A stretch of 64,000 nucleotides of DNA from positions 250,590 to 314,589 of the forward strand of contig CAMXCT020006578.1 in the NCBI GenBank assembly GCA_947184155.2, given 5' to 3'. Within the stretch, counting starts at the first letter, position 1. Every line of letters begins with the position of its first letter. The notes below the pieces were generated by a model, which saw only the letters and a program-made list of their open reading frames with translations, was not told the DNA's origin and did no database searches. Source of the DNA: Cladocopium goreaui (Eukaryota; Sar; Dinophyceae; Suessiales; Symbiodiniaceae). A program made the position numbers and the translations under genes. Shown piece after piece: positions 10,959 through 21,928 of this stretch.

Positions 10959-12003
10959 ATGGAACCCTGGAACCCTGGAACCCTGGAACCCTGGAACCCT
11001 GAAACCTTGGAACCCCGGAACCCTGGAACCCTGGAACCCCGGAACCCTGGAACCCTGAAACCCTGGAACCTTGAAACCCTGCGACCGTGGAACCCTGAAA
11101 CCTTGGAACCTTGGCACCCTGGAACCCTCAAGGATTCTGGAACCCTGCAACCTTGGAACCCTGGAACCTTGGAACCCTGCAACCCTGCACGCCTGGAACC
11201 CTGCTGGATCCTGGAACCCTGAAACCCTGGAACCCTGGACACTGGAACCCTCGAACCCTGGAACCCTGGAACCCTGAAACCTTGGAGCCCCGGAACCCTG
11301 GAACCCTGGAACCCTGAAACCCTGGAACCTTGGAACCCTGCGACCGTGGAACCCTGAAACCTTGGAACCTTGGCACCCTGGAACCCTCAAGGATTCTGGA
11401 ACCCTGCAACCTTGGAACCCTGGAATTTTGGAACCCTGCAACACTGCACACCTGGCACTCTGCTGGGATCCTGGAACCCTGAAACCCTGGAACCCTTGGA
11501 ACCCTTGGAGCCCTTGGAACCCTGGAAACCTTGGAACCCTGAAACCGTGGGACCCTGGAACCCTGAAACCCTGGAACCTTGGAGCCTGCGACCGTGGAAC
11601 CCTGAAACCTTGGAACCTTGGCACCCTGGAACCCTCAAGGATTCTGGAACCCTGCAACCTTGGAACCCCGGAACCCTGCACACCTGGCACCCTGCTGGGA
11701 TCCTGGAACCCTGAAACCCTGGAACCCTTGGAACCCTTGGAACCCTTGGAACCCTTGGAACCCTTGGAACCCTGGAAACCTTGGAACCCTGAAACCGTGG
11801 GACCCTGGAACCTTGGAACCCTGAAACCCTGAAACCTTGGAATGCTGGAACCCTGGAACCCTGCAACCCTGAACCTTGGAACCCTAACCCTGTTCCTTGG
11901 AACTTTGAAACTTCTGGACTTTGGAAACTTCTGGGACCCTGGACCCCTGGAACCCTGGAACTTTTGGAACCTTGGAACCCTTGGAACCCTGGAACCGTGA
12001 AAG
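10959..12003. repeat. GGAACCCT minisatellite array with higher-order structure
   Basis: About 1 kb of 8-10-bp units around GGAACCCT or GAAACCTT. A composite block containing GACCGTGGAACC and CTCAAGGATTCTGG recurs at about 11082, 11342 and 11590, giving a 250-260 bp higher-order period. ORFs up to 358 codons run through on both strands in several frames and encode only EPWNPGTL or GFQGSRVP repeats. These are by-products of a stop-free repeat, not genes. Confidence 0.95.
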
Positions 12004-12441
12004 CAACCTGGACCTTTGGTCATTGTTTTGACAAAGCCTTGAAAAGATCATACTTCCAGACCACGCTGGCGCGCCTGGTATAGCCAAATCAGATAGCAAT
12101 TGGCAGCCGAAGCTGTTTGGACCAAGACTCTGCTGGACAGGAATGCCCTAGAAAGCACACCCTCTGACCTCTAACAAGCTAATTTATCAAACATGGCTTT
12201 TGGTGTCCATGGTCCTGTCAGCACAAACGCGCACACCCAGCCAGCGAAAATGATTCATGCTTCAGCGACTACTCTAGTGTCACTACATGCAACAGGCCCT
12301 TCAAGCCAAATAGTCTTAACCCGGTAGAATGTTTTTGCCCGACATTTAAAGTACAAGATTGTATGTAACATTATTGCGGCAAAAGGTCCGAAAAAGATAA
12401 TTCTCACTCACATCTTGTTTTATTTTGGCTGGGCACATGCT

Positions 12442-13375
12442 CTTTTGGGGTTCAATCTCTGGGGCCGGGGAGTGGTGACACAAAAATGCACACCCCGAAA
12501 AAACGGAACAGCCCTGGAACCTTACTGGAACCTTACTGGAACCTTCCTGGAACCTTCCTGGAACCTTGAACCTTGGATCTGTGTTGGAATGCTGGAATCC
12601 TTGCCTGAACCTTTGAAGGAACCTTTTCTGGAACTAGGATGCAGGTGTCCAAGGTTCTAGGACTTTCTCAAGATTAAAGGGTTCCAAGATTTTAAGGTTT
12701 CAGGGTTCCAGGATTCCGGGGTCTAGGTCAAGGTTCCATGGTTCCAGGGTTTAATGAGACATGAAGCAGCCCCGCACATTAAGCAAAGAAAAATACAAAC
12801 TAATACAACAAAATTCAAACTGAATCCGCAAGTTTTGCTATGGCGTCCGGAAAGGTTCCTGCAAGACTTCCTGCGAGGCGTTCCTGCAAAGGCTCCAGCA
12901 AAGGGTTTCTGCTCTGGAACCCTGCAACCCCGGAACACTGAAATCTTGGAGTTTTGCAAAACTATGGAACCTGCAACCTTGGATTCCTTGGAGCCTTGTA
13001 ACTTTGGAACCCTGCTACCTTATCCTGCAACCCTTGAGCTCTAGAACGCTGGAACTTTCGACTCTTTGCGTGAACCTTGGTGCTTCCTGTGCACCCGGGT
13101 AGCCTTGCGCACTGGGAACGCTCAAGCTTTACCTGAAACGTTGAATTGTGGGACTTTCACAATATGGATCCCTTGGTCCATGGAATCTTGGAACCAGGAC
13201 ACTTGAGTGTTGGAACTATGAGACTCTAGGATCATGGAATTGTGGAACCCCAAACTTGGCCTCTTGCAATCTTAGAGCCATGCTACCCTGCCTGGAAACC
13301 GAGAGCTCTGCGAAAAACTTTGAACCTTGCACCTTGTGAAACTGTAGAGTTGACGCTTTACTGTGGATCATACTG
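12442..13375. repeat. Degenerate GGAACCTT satellite, second block
   Basis: Starts with GGTTCAATCTCTGGGGC and continues as diverged CTGGAACCTT units mixed with unique sequence. Positions 13242-13375 are repeated directly at 14931-15050. Confidence 0.75.
12733..12822 (+). repeat. Left arm of 90-bp inverted repeat
   Basis: About 90% identical to the reverse complement of 14838-14926. The shared sequence includes ATGAAGCAGCCC and CACATTAAGCAAAGAAAAAT. Confidence 0.85.
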
Positions 13376-13397
13376 ATCATTGTCATACTGTGTTTTT

Positions 13398-13700
13398 CCC
13401 AACAGCGAATCTGTTGGGTTTCAATCTCTGGGGCGGGTAGAACCTTGCTGGAACTCTGCTGGAACCTGGTGAAACCTTGCTGGAACGTGGTGAACCTTGC
13501 GGGAACCTCGCTGGAACCTTGTTGCTTGAACCTCTGGCTGGCACATTTTGCTACGAACCAATGCGGGTGGCGATTTCGTTTTTCTTTTTACATTGTTTTT
13601 TGTTTTGCTTAATGTGCCAGGTTGTAAGGTTGGAAGTCTGGCTTGAACTTTGTTGGAACCGTTTTGCAACCTTGCTGGAACCTATATGGGAACAACTTCT
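13398..13700. repeat. Third GGAACCTTGCT satellite block with leader hairpin
   Basis: CCCAACAGCGAATCTGTTGG followed by GTTTCAATCTCTGGGGCGGG, then loose CTGGAACCTTGCTGGAAC units. Confidence 0.7.
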
Positions 13701-13810
13701 GGCTTTTCTTGGGATGTTTTTTCCCGAGAGCGTCTGAGCGAAGGGTTCTTCTAATAGTGGAGGTCCGCTATACATCTTCATATATGTTCACATCACATCT
13801 TCTCATCTTC

Positions 13811-13866
13811 ACATCGTCACTCTCTCTCCTCCTCTCTCTCTCTCTCACATGGTCTCTCTCCTTCTT
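13811..13866. repeat. CT-rich low-complexity tract
   Basis: A polypyrimidine run (CTCTCTCTCCTCCTCTCTCT...). It is not part of a recognisable gene. Confidence 0.85.
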
Positions 13867-13911
13867 TTTCTCTTCGCTCTTTAGGCCGTGGGCGGTGCCG
13901 ACGAGGCGCCA

Positions 13912-14080
13912 CGAAATAATGTTCGATCGTCAAAAACTGACGTAAAATTGCGATCTTGCATCCTCCGCGGCAACCCTGTCGCTCGAAATGAAGTTCGAGT
14001 GTCAAGAGCTGGGGTAAAATTGCGATTTTACATCCTCTGCGGCAACCCTTTCGCACGAAATGATGTTTGAGTGTCAAACC
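13912..14080. repeat. 72-bp tandem repeat, about 2.3 units
   Basis: CGAAATRATGTTCGA blocks start at 13912, 13984 and 14056. Each is followed by GTAAAATTGCGATYTTRCATC and CGGCAACCCT. Confidence 0.85.
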
Positions 14081-14118
14081 GTTTTTTTTTGCGGGTTTGG
14101 TTGGTTCTGGTAAAGGGT

Positions 14119-14345
14119 CTGCGCGTACAAGTGCTTGTGTGTAAAAGTGCTTGCGTGTAAAAGTGATTGTACGTAAAAGCGTCTGCGTTTAAAGTGTTTG
14201 TGTGTAAAAGAGTCTCTGTGTAAAAGCGTTTGTGTAAAAGCGTCTGCGTGTAAAAGTGTTTGTGTGTAACAGTGTTGGTGCGTAAAAACGATTGTGTGTA
14301 AAAGTGTTGGTGCGGTAAAGAATATGTGTGTAAAATCACAGTTGT
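14119..14345. repeat. GTGTAAAAGTGTTTGC minisatellite
   Basis: Around 13 units of roughly 15-17 bp (GTGTAAAAGCGTCTGC and variants) following the 72-bp repeat. The minus-strand Thr/His-rich ORF across it is a repeat artefact. Confidence 0.85.
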
Positions 14346-14619
14346 GTGAGGCATGTATGTATGAACATGCTTGTATGTAAAAATGTTTGTCTCAATCCTT
14401 CTTCCTGTGTCTCCTTCGTTTAATCTTGTTTTTCTTTCTCCTTCAATTTCTTCGTATGTCACTACTTTTTCACAAAATGTCTGCAACATGTCTCTTCATT
14501 TTAGGCATCATCGTATATTTCATTTCTATATTTATGTTTCATGCTATAAGATCTTCATACGTATACCTCTCACTATGCTCCTCTACGCTCTCGGGCCATC
14601 CGTCGTCTAGTTTGAATGG

Positions 14620-15350
14620 CAACTGGCAACCAAAGACGACGGTCCCTTGCTGAAACTGTGCCGGAATCCTTGCCTGAACCTTTAAAGGGGCCTTTGCTGG
14701 AGCCCTGGCATGAACCTTGCACTGCAAGGTTCCAAGGTTGCAAGGTCACGAGGCAGCCAGGAAGCACCAAGGTTCATGCAAAGAGTCGAAAGTTCCAGTG
14801 TTCTAAGGGTTGCAGGATAAGGTGCCAGGGTTCGAATGAGTTTGAATTTTGCTGTATTAGTTTGTATTTTTCTTTGCTTAATGTGCAGGGCTGCTTCATG
14901 TGTCATCAAATCCTGGAACCATGGAACTCTGTGGAACGCCAAACTTGGCCTCTTGCAACCTTGGAGCCTTGCTACCCTTCCTGGAAAGCGAGAACCGAAA
15001 AACTTTGAACCTTGCACCTTGTGAAACTGTAGAGTTGACGCTCTACTCTGATCATACTCTATTTTCTACAAACTGAAACAACTCTATTGTGTTTTGCCTT
15101 TGCTTTGTATTGTTGTTGACGAACCAAGACAAGACCCTTACAAGTCTGGAACCATCCCTGATGCTTGGAACCTTAAACTCTGGAAACCTGGAACCCCAGA
15201 ACCCTGGTAATCTAGAACTCTGGAACCTTGGAGAGCTCTGCAACCTTGCAATCCTGGAAACTTGCAACTGCGGAATCTTGGAACCCTGCAAAGCCTTGGA
15301 ACCTAATCCGATAACAGTGCAACCTTGGAACACTGGAACCCGCTGTTGGG
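14620..15350. repeat. Degenerate GGAACC satellite, fourth block
   Basis: Mixed-orientation GGAACCTT/AAGGTTCC units. It contains the direct copy (14931-15050) of 13242-13375, and at 14665 a copy of the CTTGCCTGAACCTTT segment found at 12600. Confidence 0.7.
14838..14926 (-). repeat. Right arm of 90-bp inverted repeat
   Basis: Reverse-complement partner of 12733-12822, lying 2 kb away. Confidence 0.85.
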
Positions 15351-15368
15351 TTGCAAAGCTGGGTTAAT

Positions 15369-15476
15369 CTGGTTGGTGGTTTGGAACATTTGGATTATTT
15401 TTCCATATATTGGGAATGTCATAATCCCAACTGACGATCTCATATTTTTGAGAGGGGTGGGTATACCACCAACCAG
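15369..15476. mobile_element. Family A MITE, A1 type
   Basis: Intact ends. The box reads TTTTTGAGAGGGG, a CAG to GAG change. Followed by a (TA)n run. Positions 15480-16600 contain AT-rich sequence with no supported gene. Confidence 0.88.
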
Positions 15477-16614
15477 TTATATATATATATAATATACATG
15501 ATATGTTCATAGCTAAGCTGTACTAGCTAGCTGCGGAAGGTTCACATTGGGGAAACTCATCTAAACTCCAAACTAAAACAGCTCTTTTGGGCTGTTTTGA
15601 TATGTTTCTCTTTACAAATATGGGTTTTTCTTTATACATAATATGATTTATATTAGGATATATTAGGTGTATATATGGTTAAACATGTATATATGTAATA
15701 TGGTTTACTATAATATGGTTTACATGTTAACCTAAATATATGATTATTTCCTATGTAAAAAAAATGTTTTCGAAGTTGATCTAACCGAGTATCCCTACCA
15801 GTTCTCGGATGTTCACCATGTTGAAATGGGATACCCTAAGTTTGTAACCTAACAAAAAAGTGGGCTTTCCCTAAGGAAATGATCTGCATGGACTTACGGT
15901 GTGTAAAATTCACATCGAACTGTTAGAGGCGATTGGGTTGTCCGGGATCCCGTTTGAAAAACCACAGAAGGTTCTACTGGCAAGTCTCACAGTCAAGTCT
16001 CACAGTCAAGAACCAGTTATCAACATCATAATTAATGATAATAATACAGTAATCATCATCATCATCATCAACGACACGAAGCCTCTTATTTCTCTTTAGC
16101 AAATCCGGCCGTTCGAAATCTCAAAATCTCGAGGTGGGAGGCATCAGCTACGGCCCCAGGCGGCGATTGTTCGGCGGTTGTCGCGTTTTTTTTGTTTTAA
16201 TGTAGCACCAACTTGATGGGGGCCCCTCCAATGACCTCCCTTGTTCTCACAGAAGAGATATGCATATACAAATAATATATATACTATACGTCTAGTTAGA
16301 CATAGACATACACATTTATAGATATATATATATATATATGTATATAATATATGTATATTATATATATATATACATATTATAAATATGAACATCTATGGAA
16401 CTAGATCATAGTTTATTATATATTATAAATATGAACTTATATGATATATAAATATGGAACTAAGATCGTTAGATAGTTAGATGTTAGATGGCTTCACAAA
16501 CAAAGCTGGGGCACTGCAACAAAGGTGTGGCAGGTGACCAATTTTTCGCGGTAGCACGGTAGCTGGATTTTGGCTTTGGAAGCCGTTGATTTACCTGGTA
16601 AGCCGTTGAAAACC

Positions 16615-16757
16615 CTAGGAAAACCATAGGAAATGGTGGTTTATAGCTGGGAAAACCATAGGAAAACCCGAAAACCCCTGGAAAACCATAGGAAATGGTG
16701 GTTTATAGCTGGGGAAACCATGGGAAAACCATAGGAAAACCATAGGAAAATTGAGGT
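16615..16757. repeat. ACCATAGGAAAA minisatellite
   Basis: Units of AAACCATAGGAAA and ATGGTGGTTTATAGCTGGG repeat two to three times and run into the left end of the next family B copy. This is the same sequence class as the expansions inside B elements. Confidence 0.75.
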
Positions 16758-16758
16758 T

Positions 16759-16883
16759 TACCCTCTGGTAAACGTTTTAGAAAAAAACGATGGAAAGATC
16801 CACCATTTTTCATGGGTAAATCAACTATTAATGATATAAATGGCCATGGTTTCAATAGCTTTTTGTATGTTTACCAGAGGGTA
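16759..16883. mobile_element. Family B MITE, TTTTTGTATGTTTACC right end
   Basis: Left end GGTAAACGTTTTAGAAAAAA, right end AGCTTTTTGTATGTTTACCA. The left arm has decayed relative to the right. Confidence 0.8.
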
Positions 16884-17087
16884 TACGGCGCTCACCTGTG
16901 CCAAACTATTTTTTGAAGACCGACGCGGGGAGGTTGTTCTGCCCATCAATAAATCAGAATGAATCAGTAAAGCATGTGGGTATGAGCCAAACTTGGGTAC
17001 CCGTTTGTGTTATTGTTCCAAGAGATGATTCATCATCGATTCTCCCCAAAAAGTGATGTTGGTCTAAGTAATCCTATTACCCTCCAG

Positions 17088-17182
17088 TAAATAAACATAG
17101 ACCCTGAAAATGACCAATTTTTAGTGGAAACTAATCTTCCAACCCCCATCTGCCAGGGTCTATGTTAATTTACTGGAGGGTA
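17088..17182. mobile_element. Family C MITE (95 bp)
   Basis: Ends TACCCTCCAGTAAATAAACA and TTAATTTACTGGAGGGTA, with an inner CATAGACCCTGAAAAT / CCAGGGTCTATG stem. Related to family B in its outer bases but with a different core. Confidence 0.85.
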
Positions 17183-17375
17183 TAATCTGGTAGTATCCCT
17201 GCCACATGATCCACTGCATGGCCACATAGCCATATCAGATATAGCAGATATGGGTGGCAGCTGGGCAGCTGGATGGATATGGGTGGCTGATTCACCCTGC
17301 AGTGGAATGATTATCCGCGATGATGACCTAAAAAATCTGGCAATATGATCATCTATCTGGCATTATCTATGATAT

Positions 17376-17478
17376 CTGGTTGGTGGTTTGGAACATTCTT
17401 TATTTTCCCTAATATATGGGAATAATCCTTCACATTGACTTTCATATTTTTCAGAGGGGTAGGTATACCACCAACCAG
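17376..17478. mobile_element. Family A MITE, intermediate stem
   Basis: Left stem ATGGGAATAAT pairs imperfectly with TTCACATTGAC. CAGAGGGG box and GGTATACC palindrome before the right end. Flanked by AT on both sides. Confidence 0.88.
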
Positions 17479-17862
17479 ATATGTATTGATATGCTTACTG
17501 GTGCTAAACGCAGGGAATTTTCGGGAATGATCCATTTCATCACTAGTAATTTCATCATCCCAGCAACCCCCAGCAACCCCATTCCCAACCCATCCAGCAA
17601 CCCATCCAGCAACCCTACGTAAAACGCAGCAGTAAGGTATTGATATGTGATCTATCCACATTACAAACATGATCATTTGCGGATCACCGGCGCCGGTTTA
17701 TCTCAGCCAATCCACGTGGTTTTTTCCGGGATTCGTGGTTGTTTTGATGCTGATTGATAAGAATCAATGCTGAACTGGTGCTTATCTCCCTAAATATACA
17801 GATATATATATATATATATACGGATATATATATATATATATACGGATATATATATATATATA

Positions 17863-17966
17863 CTGGTTGGTGGTTTGGAACATTCTTTATTTTCCCATTT
17901 GTTGGGAAGAATATTCCCAACTGACTATATCATATTTTTCAGAGGGGTAGGTATACCACCAACCAG
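17863..17966. mobile_element. Family A MITE, A1 type
   Basis: Inserted at the end of a (TA)n tract (17803-17862). Confidence 0.88.
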
Positions 17967-17971
17967 CCATA

Positions 17972-18036
17972 GTTAACCAATGATTAACCATCATTAACCA
18001 TCATTAACCATTATTAACCACTATTAACCAGGATAT
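17972..18036. repeat. TTAACCATTA minisatellite (inverted orientation)
   Basis: AACCATCATTAACCAT units are the reverse complement of the arrays at 8869, 62188 and 63318. They sit on the right side of the preceding family A copy. Confidence 0.85.
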
Positions 18037-18051
18037 TTCACCATCCATTTA

Positions 18052-18545
18052 TCTGGGTAAATTATAAAGACCTCACTTCGACCTCACTGGGAATCATGGT
18101 TAATAAGGGGAATCACCCCCAAATGGCCGCAAGATTCAGGCAGTCCTATGAGTGGTGCGAAAATCGCATCCATGACCGTCATGGCTATCTCCGTAAAGTG
18201 GATGGGACATTGAAGGAAATCTCAAAACCCCACGCTGGGTCTATCAACAAGACAAATCGCAATTGGTCTTGGGTTATGAACTTGGACCCAATGGAGGATG
18301 TCCACCAATCAAGAAGATGGTAGCTGCTGCTGCCGTTCCTGAGAGGATGGTATCCAAGTGGGATGTTGATGCACTTCAACGTCAACGTGCCAGAGGTTTC
18401 AGGAACTTGGTGCGAGAGTTTATTTACGTTTCAGCAAGGACTCGAACCTGTTCGCCCTTGGCGTCAGCGGGGGGTGGGCAGGGACGGCAAGAAGTTGGTG
18501 GCCGCAAGATTCAGGTGAACGTGAAATAATATAATTTACCCACAT
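18052..18545. mobile_element. Family Q element carrying a 358-bp insert
   Basis: Ends ATCTGGGTAAATT and AATTTACCCA. Outside the insert the sequence matches the uninterrupted copies at 21549 and 27714 (AATCATGGTTARYAAGGGRA, CCCCAAATGGCCG, ATTCAGG). The insert is described separately. Confidence 0.75.
18141..18498 (+). pseudogene. GC-richer gene fragment flanked by 17-bp direct repeats
   Basis: The insert lies between identical TGGCCGCAAGATTCAGG copies at 18124-18140 and 18499-18515, as expected for a target-site duplication. It has coding-like base composition. + frames read through parts of it (for example YEWCENRIHDRHGYLRKVDG near its start), but none spans it. No poly-A tail or spliced-leader relic is visible. 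I do not recognise the source. Confidence 0.5.
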
Positions 18546-18617
18546 TTATCATCATGTTCCCATGAAAATGGACATGTTTAACTGTTTTGGCCACATGTTC
18601 AGACACACCCATATCAT

Positions 18618-18733
18618 CTGGTTGGTGGTTTCAAACATGAATGTTATTTTTCATAATAGGAAAGGGATGTCATCCTTCCCATTGACTTTCACTCCATCAT
18701 TTTTCAAGATGGTGAAATTGAACCACCAACCAG
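18618..18733. mobile_element. Family A MITE, A2 type
   Basis: TTTCAAACATG left arm, ATGGGA.../TCCCAT-like stem, CAAGATGG box. Flanks CATATCAT / ATGATTAT are complementary. Confidence 0.88.
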
Positions 18734-18894
18734 ATGATTATCCATATCATTACATTATATATACAGTGAATATATTATATATATAATGGAAAATGTAATG
18801 ATTACATAATATATACATTTCATAGCTATTATATATACATTATATATATATATTATTTAACATAGCTATGGAAAATGGCCCATAATTAACCATT

Positions 18895-19030
18895 CAACGC
18901 TCCCATTCACCCCACCGCTTTTTCGAATGGCGCAGATACCGCTGCTGCGAGCTGCCCTGTGGCATCCCTGCAGAGCCCGGCAGTGCTGTTGGTGTCCTCA
19001 ACCTGCAGGCGCAATCACTGGGGGTACCCC
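18895..19030. pseudogene. GC-rich exon-like island
   Basis: Open in more than one frame (for example FFEWRRYRCCELPCGIPAEP on +). It sits between TA repeats and a CCATGGGAAAA run. Neither strand nor family can be decided. Confidence 0.25.
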
Positions 19031-19170
19031 CCAAAAACCATGGTGAAAGCCATGGGAAAATGGAGAAAACCATGAGAAAACCCATGGTTTATAACTGGGA
19101 AAAGCGAAAACCATAGGTTTTAATGATTTTAATAGATGTTTACCATGTCTCATCCATGTTATCAGATTAA

Positions 19171-19292
19171 TGTCAACCCCGGATTAATAATCCCCGGTTG
19201 ATTAATTGTGGTGGTTGCCCCCAAATAGTAATAAATTGCTACTGAACTGGTCCCAATTAAACAGCCTAGGGTGTATTAATCCGGGGTTGACA
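19171..19292. mobile_element. Family F palindromic element
   Basis: TGTCAACCCCGGATTAATAA at the left and TTAATCCGGGGTTGACA at the right, about 20-bp inverted ends. A second complete copy is at 25250, and a half copy (TGTCAACCCTGGATCAATAA) at 23332. Confidence 0.85.
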
Positions 19293-19329
19293 TTATATAA
19301 ATATAAATTATATATATATGTATATAGTC

Positions 19330-19432
19330 GTTTCCTAAGTCATAGGGATACCCTAAATGTTCATTCCATTTATAGGATTTTCCATGAAATAAACCATCCA
19401 GCAAGCTTGGGATATCCCCATTTCAGGAAACC
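19330..19432. mobile_element. Family G palindromic element
   Basis: GTTTCCTAAGTCATAGGGAT at the left, ATCCCCATTTCAGGAAAC at the right. Shares CCATCCAGCWAGCTTGGG-like sequence with 7156-7260. Confidence 0.7.
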
Positions 19433-19747
19433 ACCAATTCATGGAGGAGACAATTTCCACTGGGTTTTAATGGATCTGATGAATCATGAGGATATAGTTA
19501 GGGACTGGGATTTAATGGATTTATATACAAACATATATGGATTGCAATGGGACTGAGAAGATGATGGGGAATATGATGGATTTCATGGATTGAAAAATGA
19601 AGAAAACAATATGAGTCCGGAAGACGACTTGAAAATTGTGAAGCTTGTGAAGGTAACATCATTTTGGGGGTAAAATCTTGGTTGGATCTTGACTTTAGGT
19701 TGGGGTGTAAACCCACATCCCAACTCGGGATTTAACCAAGAAATATT

Positions 19748-19844
19748 CTGGTTGGTGGTTTCAAACATTTTTTATTTTCCATATATTGGGAATAATCATC
19801 CCAACTGACTAATATTTTTCAGAGGGGTTGAAACCACCCACCAG
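19748..19844. mobile_element. Family A MITE, A1 core with A2-type left arm
   Basis: TTTCAAACATT (A2 arm) combined with TTGGGA/TCCCAA and CAGAGGGG (A1 core), a recombinant form. Confidence 0.88.
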
Positions 19845-20019
19845 TATTGGGATTTCATCAAATGGGTGTGCCAGAAAGTAGAGGATTTACTGTACGATCT
19901 TGGGCTGTCCACCCGTGCACCATCAGATTAAGTGGCGATACAAAATGTTTGTTTGGTCGCCAACCAAAAAAAATGGTCAGTAACCATATAGCGAGCTCAG
20001 TTATAAATGGCATCCCATC

Positions 20020-20138
20020 AATGGGAGATCTTCAGGATCCTAAAATGGAGGTACTGTACCATATAAGGCCATATTTCCCGGGGATATTCCCTTACAATTC
20101 CCTTACATAGCCTTTAACAAAAGGCCAAAAATATATGG
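20020..20138. repeat. Family S dispersed repeat
   Basis: ATCAATGGGAGATCTTCAGG through CGGGGATATTCCCTT and AAAAGGCC. About 75% identical to 22973-23095. Confidence 0.7.
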
Positions 20139-20518
20139 AATCGGTCCCTCCAATCAATCGTTCCACTTTTGCATAGCCAGTGATCCCACTATTTTTCGCA
20201 CTATTTCCGGGGACGGATCTGAACCATCGGTCCAGAGATGTTGGAGACCCAATAAAACCCGTCGTTTATCATCACTGTCCCCGTTGTTTATGTGCCAACC
20301 ATTCGGCAAGTTTGGAAACTTCAGAAACTCACATTTGGTTGAGTATTTGTTCAGAGGTTCTCAAACTCTCCTGAAAAAAGAACACATAGTTGGGGATGAT
20401 CATGTTATCCATGAACTAGAACAATTCACTATTCACTATATGTTTTTGGTGTAAGATAGGTTGTTGGTATTCCAATATATTCAATATATGCATTTCTTTT
20501 CACTAAATGCAATAGGTT

Positions 20519-20606
20519 TACCTTCTGGTTATTTAACATAGCCATGGTATAGATGGCCCATAGAAATAGATGGTTTACCTATTAAAATGGTGATTATAAC
20601 CGGTAG
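20519..20606. mobile_element. Family B MITE, right part diverged
   Basis: Left end TACCTTCTGGTTATTTAACA and the ATAGATGGCCCATAG interior. The right end is reduced to TTATAACCGGTA. Confidence 0.7.
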
Positions 20607-20771
20607 TTCCACCACCAATTCGTTGGCTGAAGCCTTGGAAAATCCGTTTAGCTTCCTGGGTCACCGATCGTGGGCCAACTTCAGGCTGAAATACGGGGAT
20701 GGATCAAGCTGCCCCCGTTGGGAACCAATTTTTTTGGGGGGATGAACATCCATCAATCCCCAGCTCTTTGA

Positions 20772-20879
20772 CTGGTTGGTGGTTTGGAACATGAATGGCT
20801 TATTTTCCATAATATATGGGATGTCATCCTTCCCATTGACTGACTCATATTTTTCAAGATGGTTAAAACCACCAACCAG
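20772..20879. mobile_element. Family A MITE, A2 core with A1-type left arm
   Basis: TTTGGAACATG arm, ATGGGATGTCATCCTTCCCAT stem, CAAGATGG box. Flanked by TTGA and TTGA, a possible 4-bp duplication. Confidence 0.88.
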
Positions 20880-21047
20880 TTGATGTTGCTTGGAAGTGCA
20901 CAGTGAACTGTTTGTGGATCTATTTCACATAGGCATATTAGGCATCCATAGGGGTGAAGTGATAACCGAACATATTGGGGTAAACATACCATGGCTATAC
21001 CACTGGGGTATGAGGGTAACATGATGAAAAGATGGAGACGGGTCAAC

Positions 21048-21116
21048 ACCTATTCTTATTATTATTAATTATTATTGTTTCTGTTTTTATTATTATTGTT
21101 ATTATTATTATTATTA
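21048..21116. repeat. (ATT)n microsatellite
   Basis: Interrupted ATT run that ends exactly where the next family A element begins. Confidence 0.9.
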
Positions 21117-21219
21117 CTGGTTGGTGGTTTGGAACATGTTTTTTTTCCATATATTGGGAATGTCATCATCCCAACTGACTTTCATATTTGTTCAGAGGGG
21201 TAGGTATACCACCAACCAG
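21117..21219. mobile_element. Family A MITE, A1 type
   Basis: Intact ends with the GGTATACC palindrome. Inserted within or at the edge of an ATT/AAT repeat. Confidence 0.88.
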
Positions 21220-21548
21220 ATAATTATTACCATAGTTGGGTCAATAAACATCCATAAACCGGCAATTTAGGGGTACCCTATAGGGTACCAGGCTTTAAAC
21301 GGGCTACTCCGCTGGAAACAGACCTCTGACCTGGCCACAGACCTGTTGCTGATGAAACTCTGTTGGTTCACCAGCGATTTTCCACGCAACGGAGAATCTC
21401 AACTTCTGGTAACATCTGGATGTGGGTCAAAATGGAAGACCTAGGGAACCACAGATGTTAGTCTAGTTTAGTATTAACCATCCATAATTTTGGGGTACCT
21501 AATTTTGACCCATACCCATCTTGGAGAATCACGACTGTAATTGGATAA

Positions 21549-21667
21549 TCTGGGTAAATTTCATCACGACCGAGCCCTGTTCTCCCGAACCCTGGAATCA
21601 TGGTTAGCAAGGGAAATCATCCCCAAATGACCCAACATTTCAGGTTAGTGAATTATTATCATTTACC
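21549..21667. mobile_element. Family Q element, uninterrupted
   Basis: ATCTGGGTAAATTTCATCAC to ATCATTTACCCAGGAT. The CGACCGAGCCCTGTTCTCCC segment is shared with 27714. Confidence 0.75.
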
Positions 21668-21928
21668 CAGGATCATGTTCCAGCTATGTTGGGAACATGT
21701 TCCACGTCCAAATCTCCACTGGTTGGCTGCATCAGAGTTGGCGTTGGCTGCTGGGAGGACACTTCAGATGACTGGGAACGCGAACTTCAATACAATCCCT
21801 CCATATTGGACACTTGGCTCACACTTGGCGGGCACACATAGCTATTATGGTGAATAAATCAGTTAATAACCATGGGGAAACTCAAGGTTAAGGGTTAATG
21901 ACGGTTGATGATGGTTCGTAACTGAAAT

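Noticed and set aside
10947-12023. 358-codon minus-strand ORF and several + ORFs in the GGAACCCT array
   Set aside because: They are open in several frames on both strands simultaneously because the repeat unit has no stops. The products are only unit repeats.
13912-14489. 153-codon minus-strand Thr/His/Tyr ORF
   Set aside because: Translation of the GTGTAAAAG minisatellite and the 72-bp tandem repeat.
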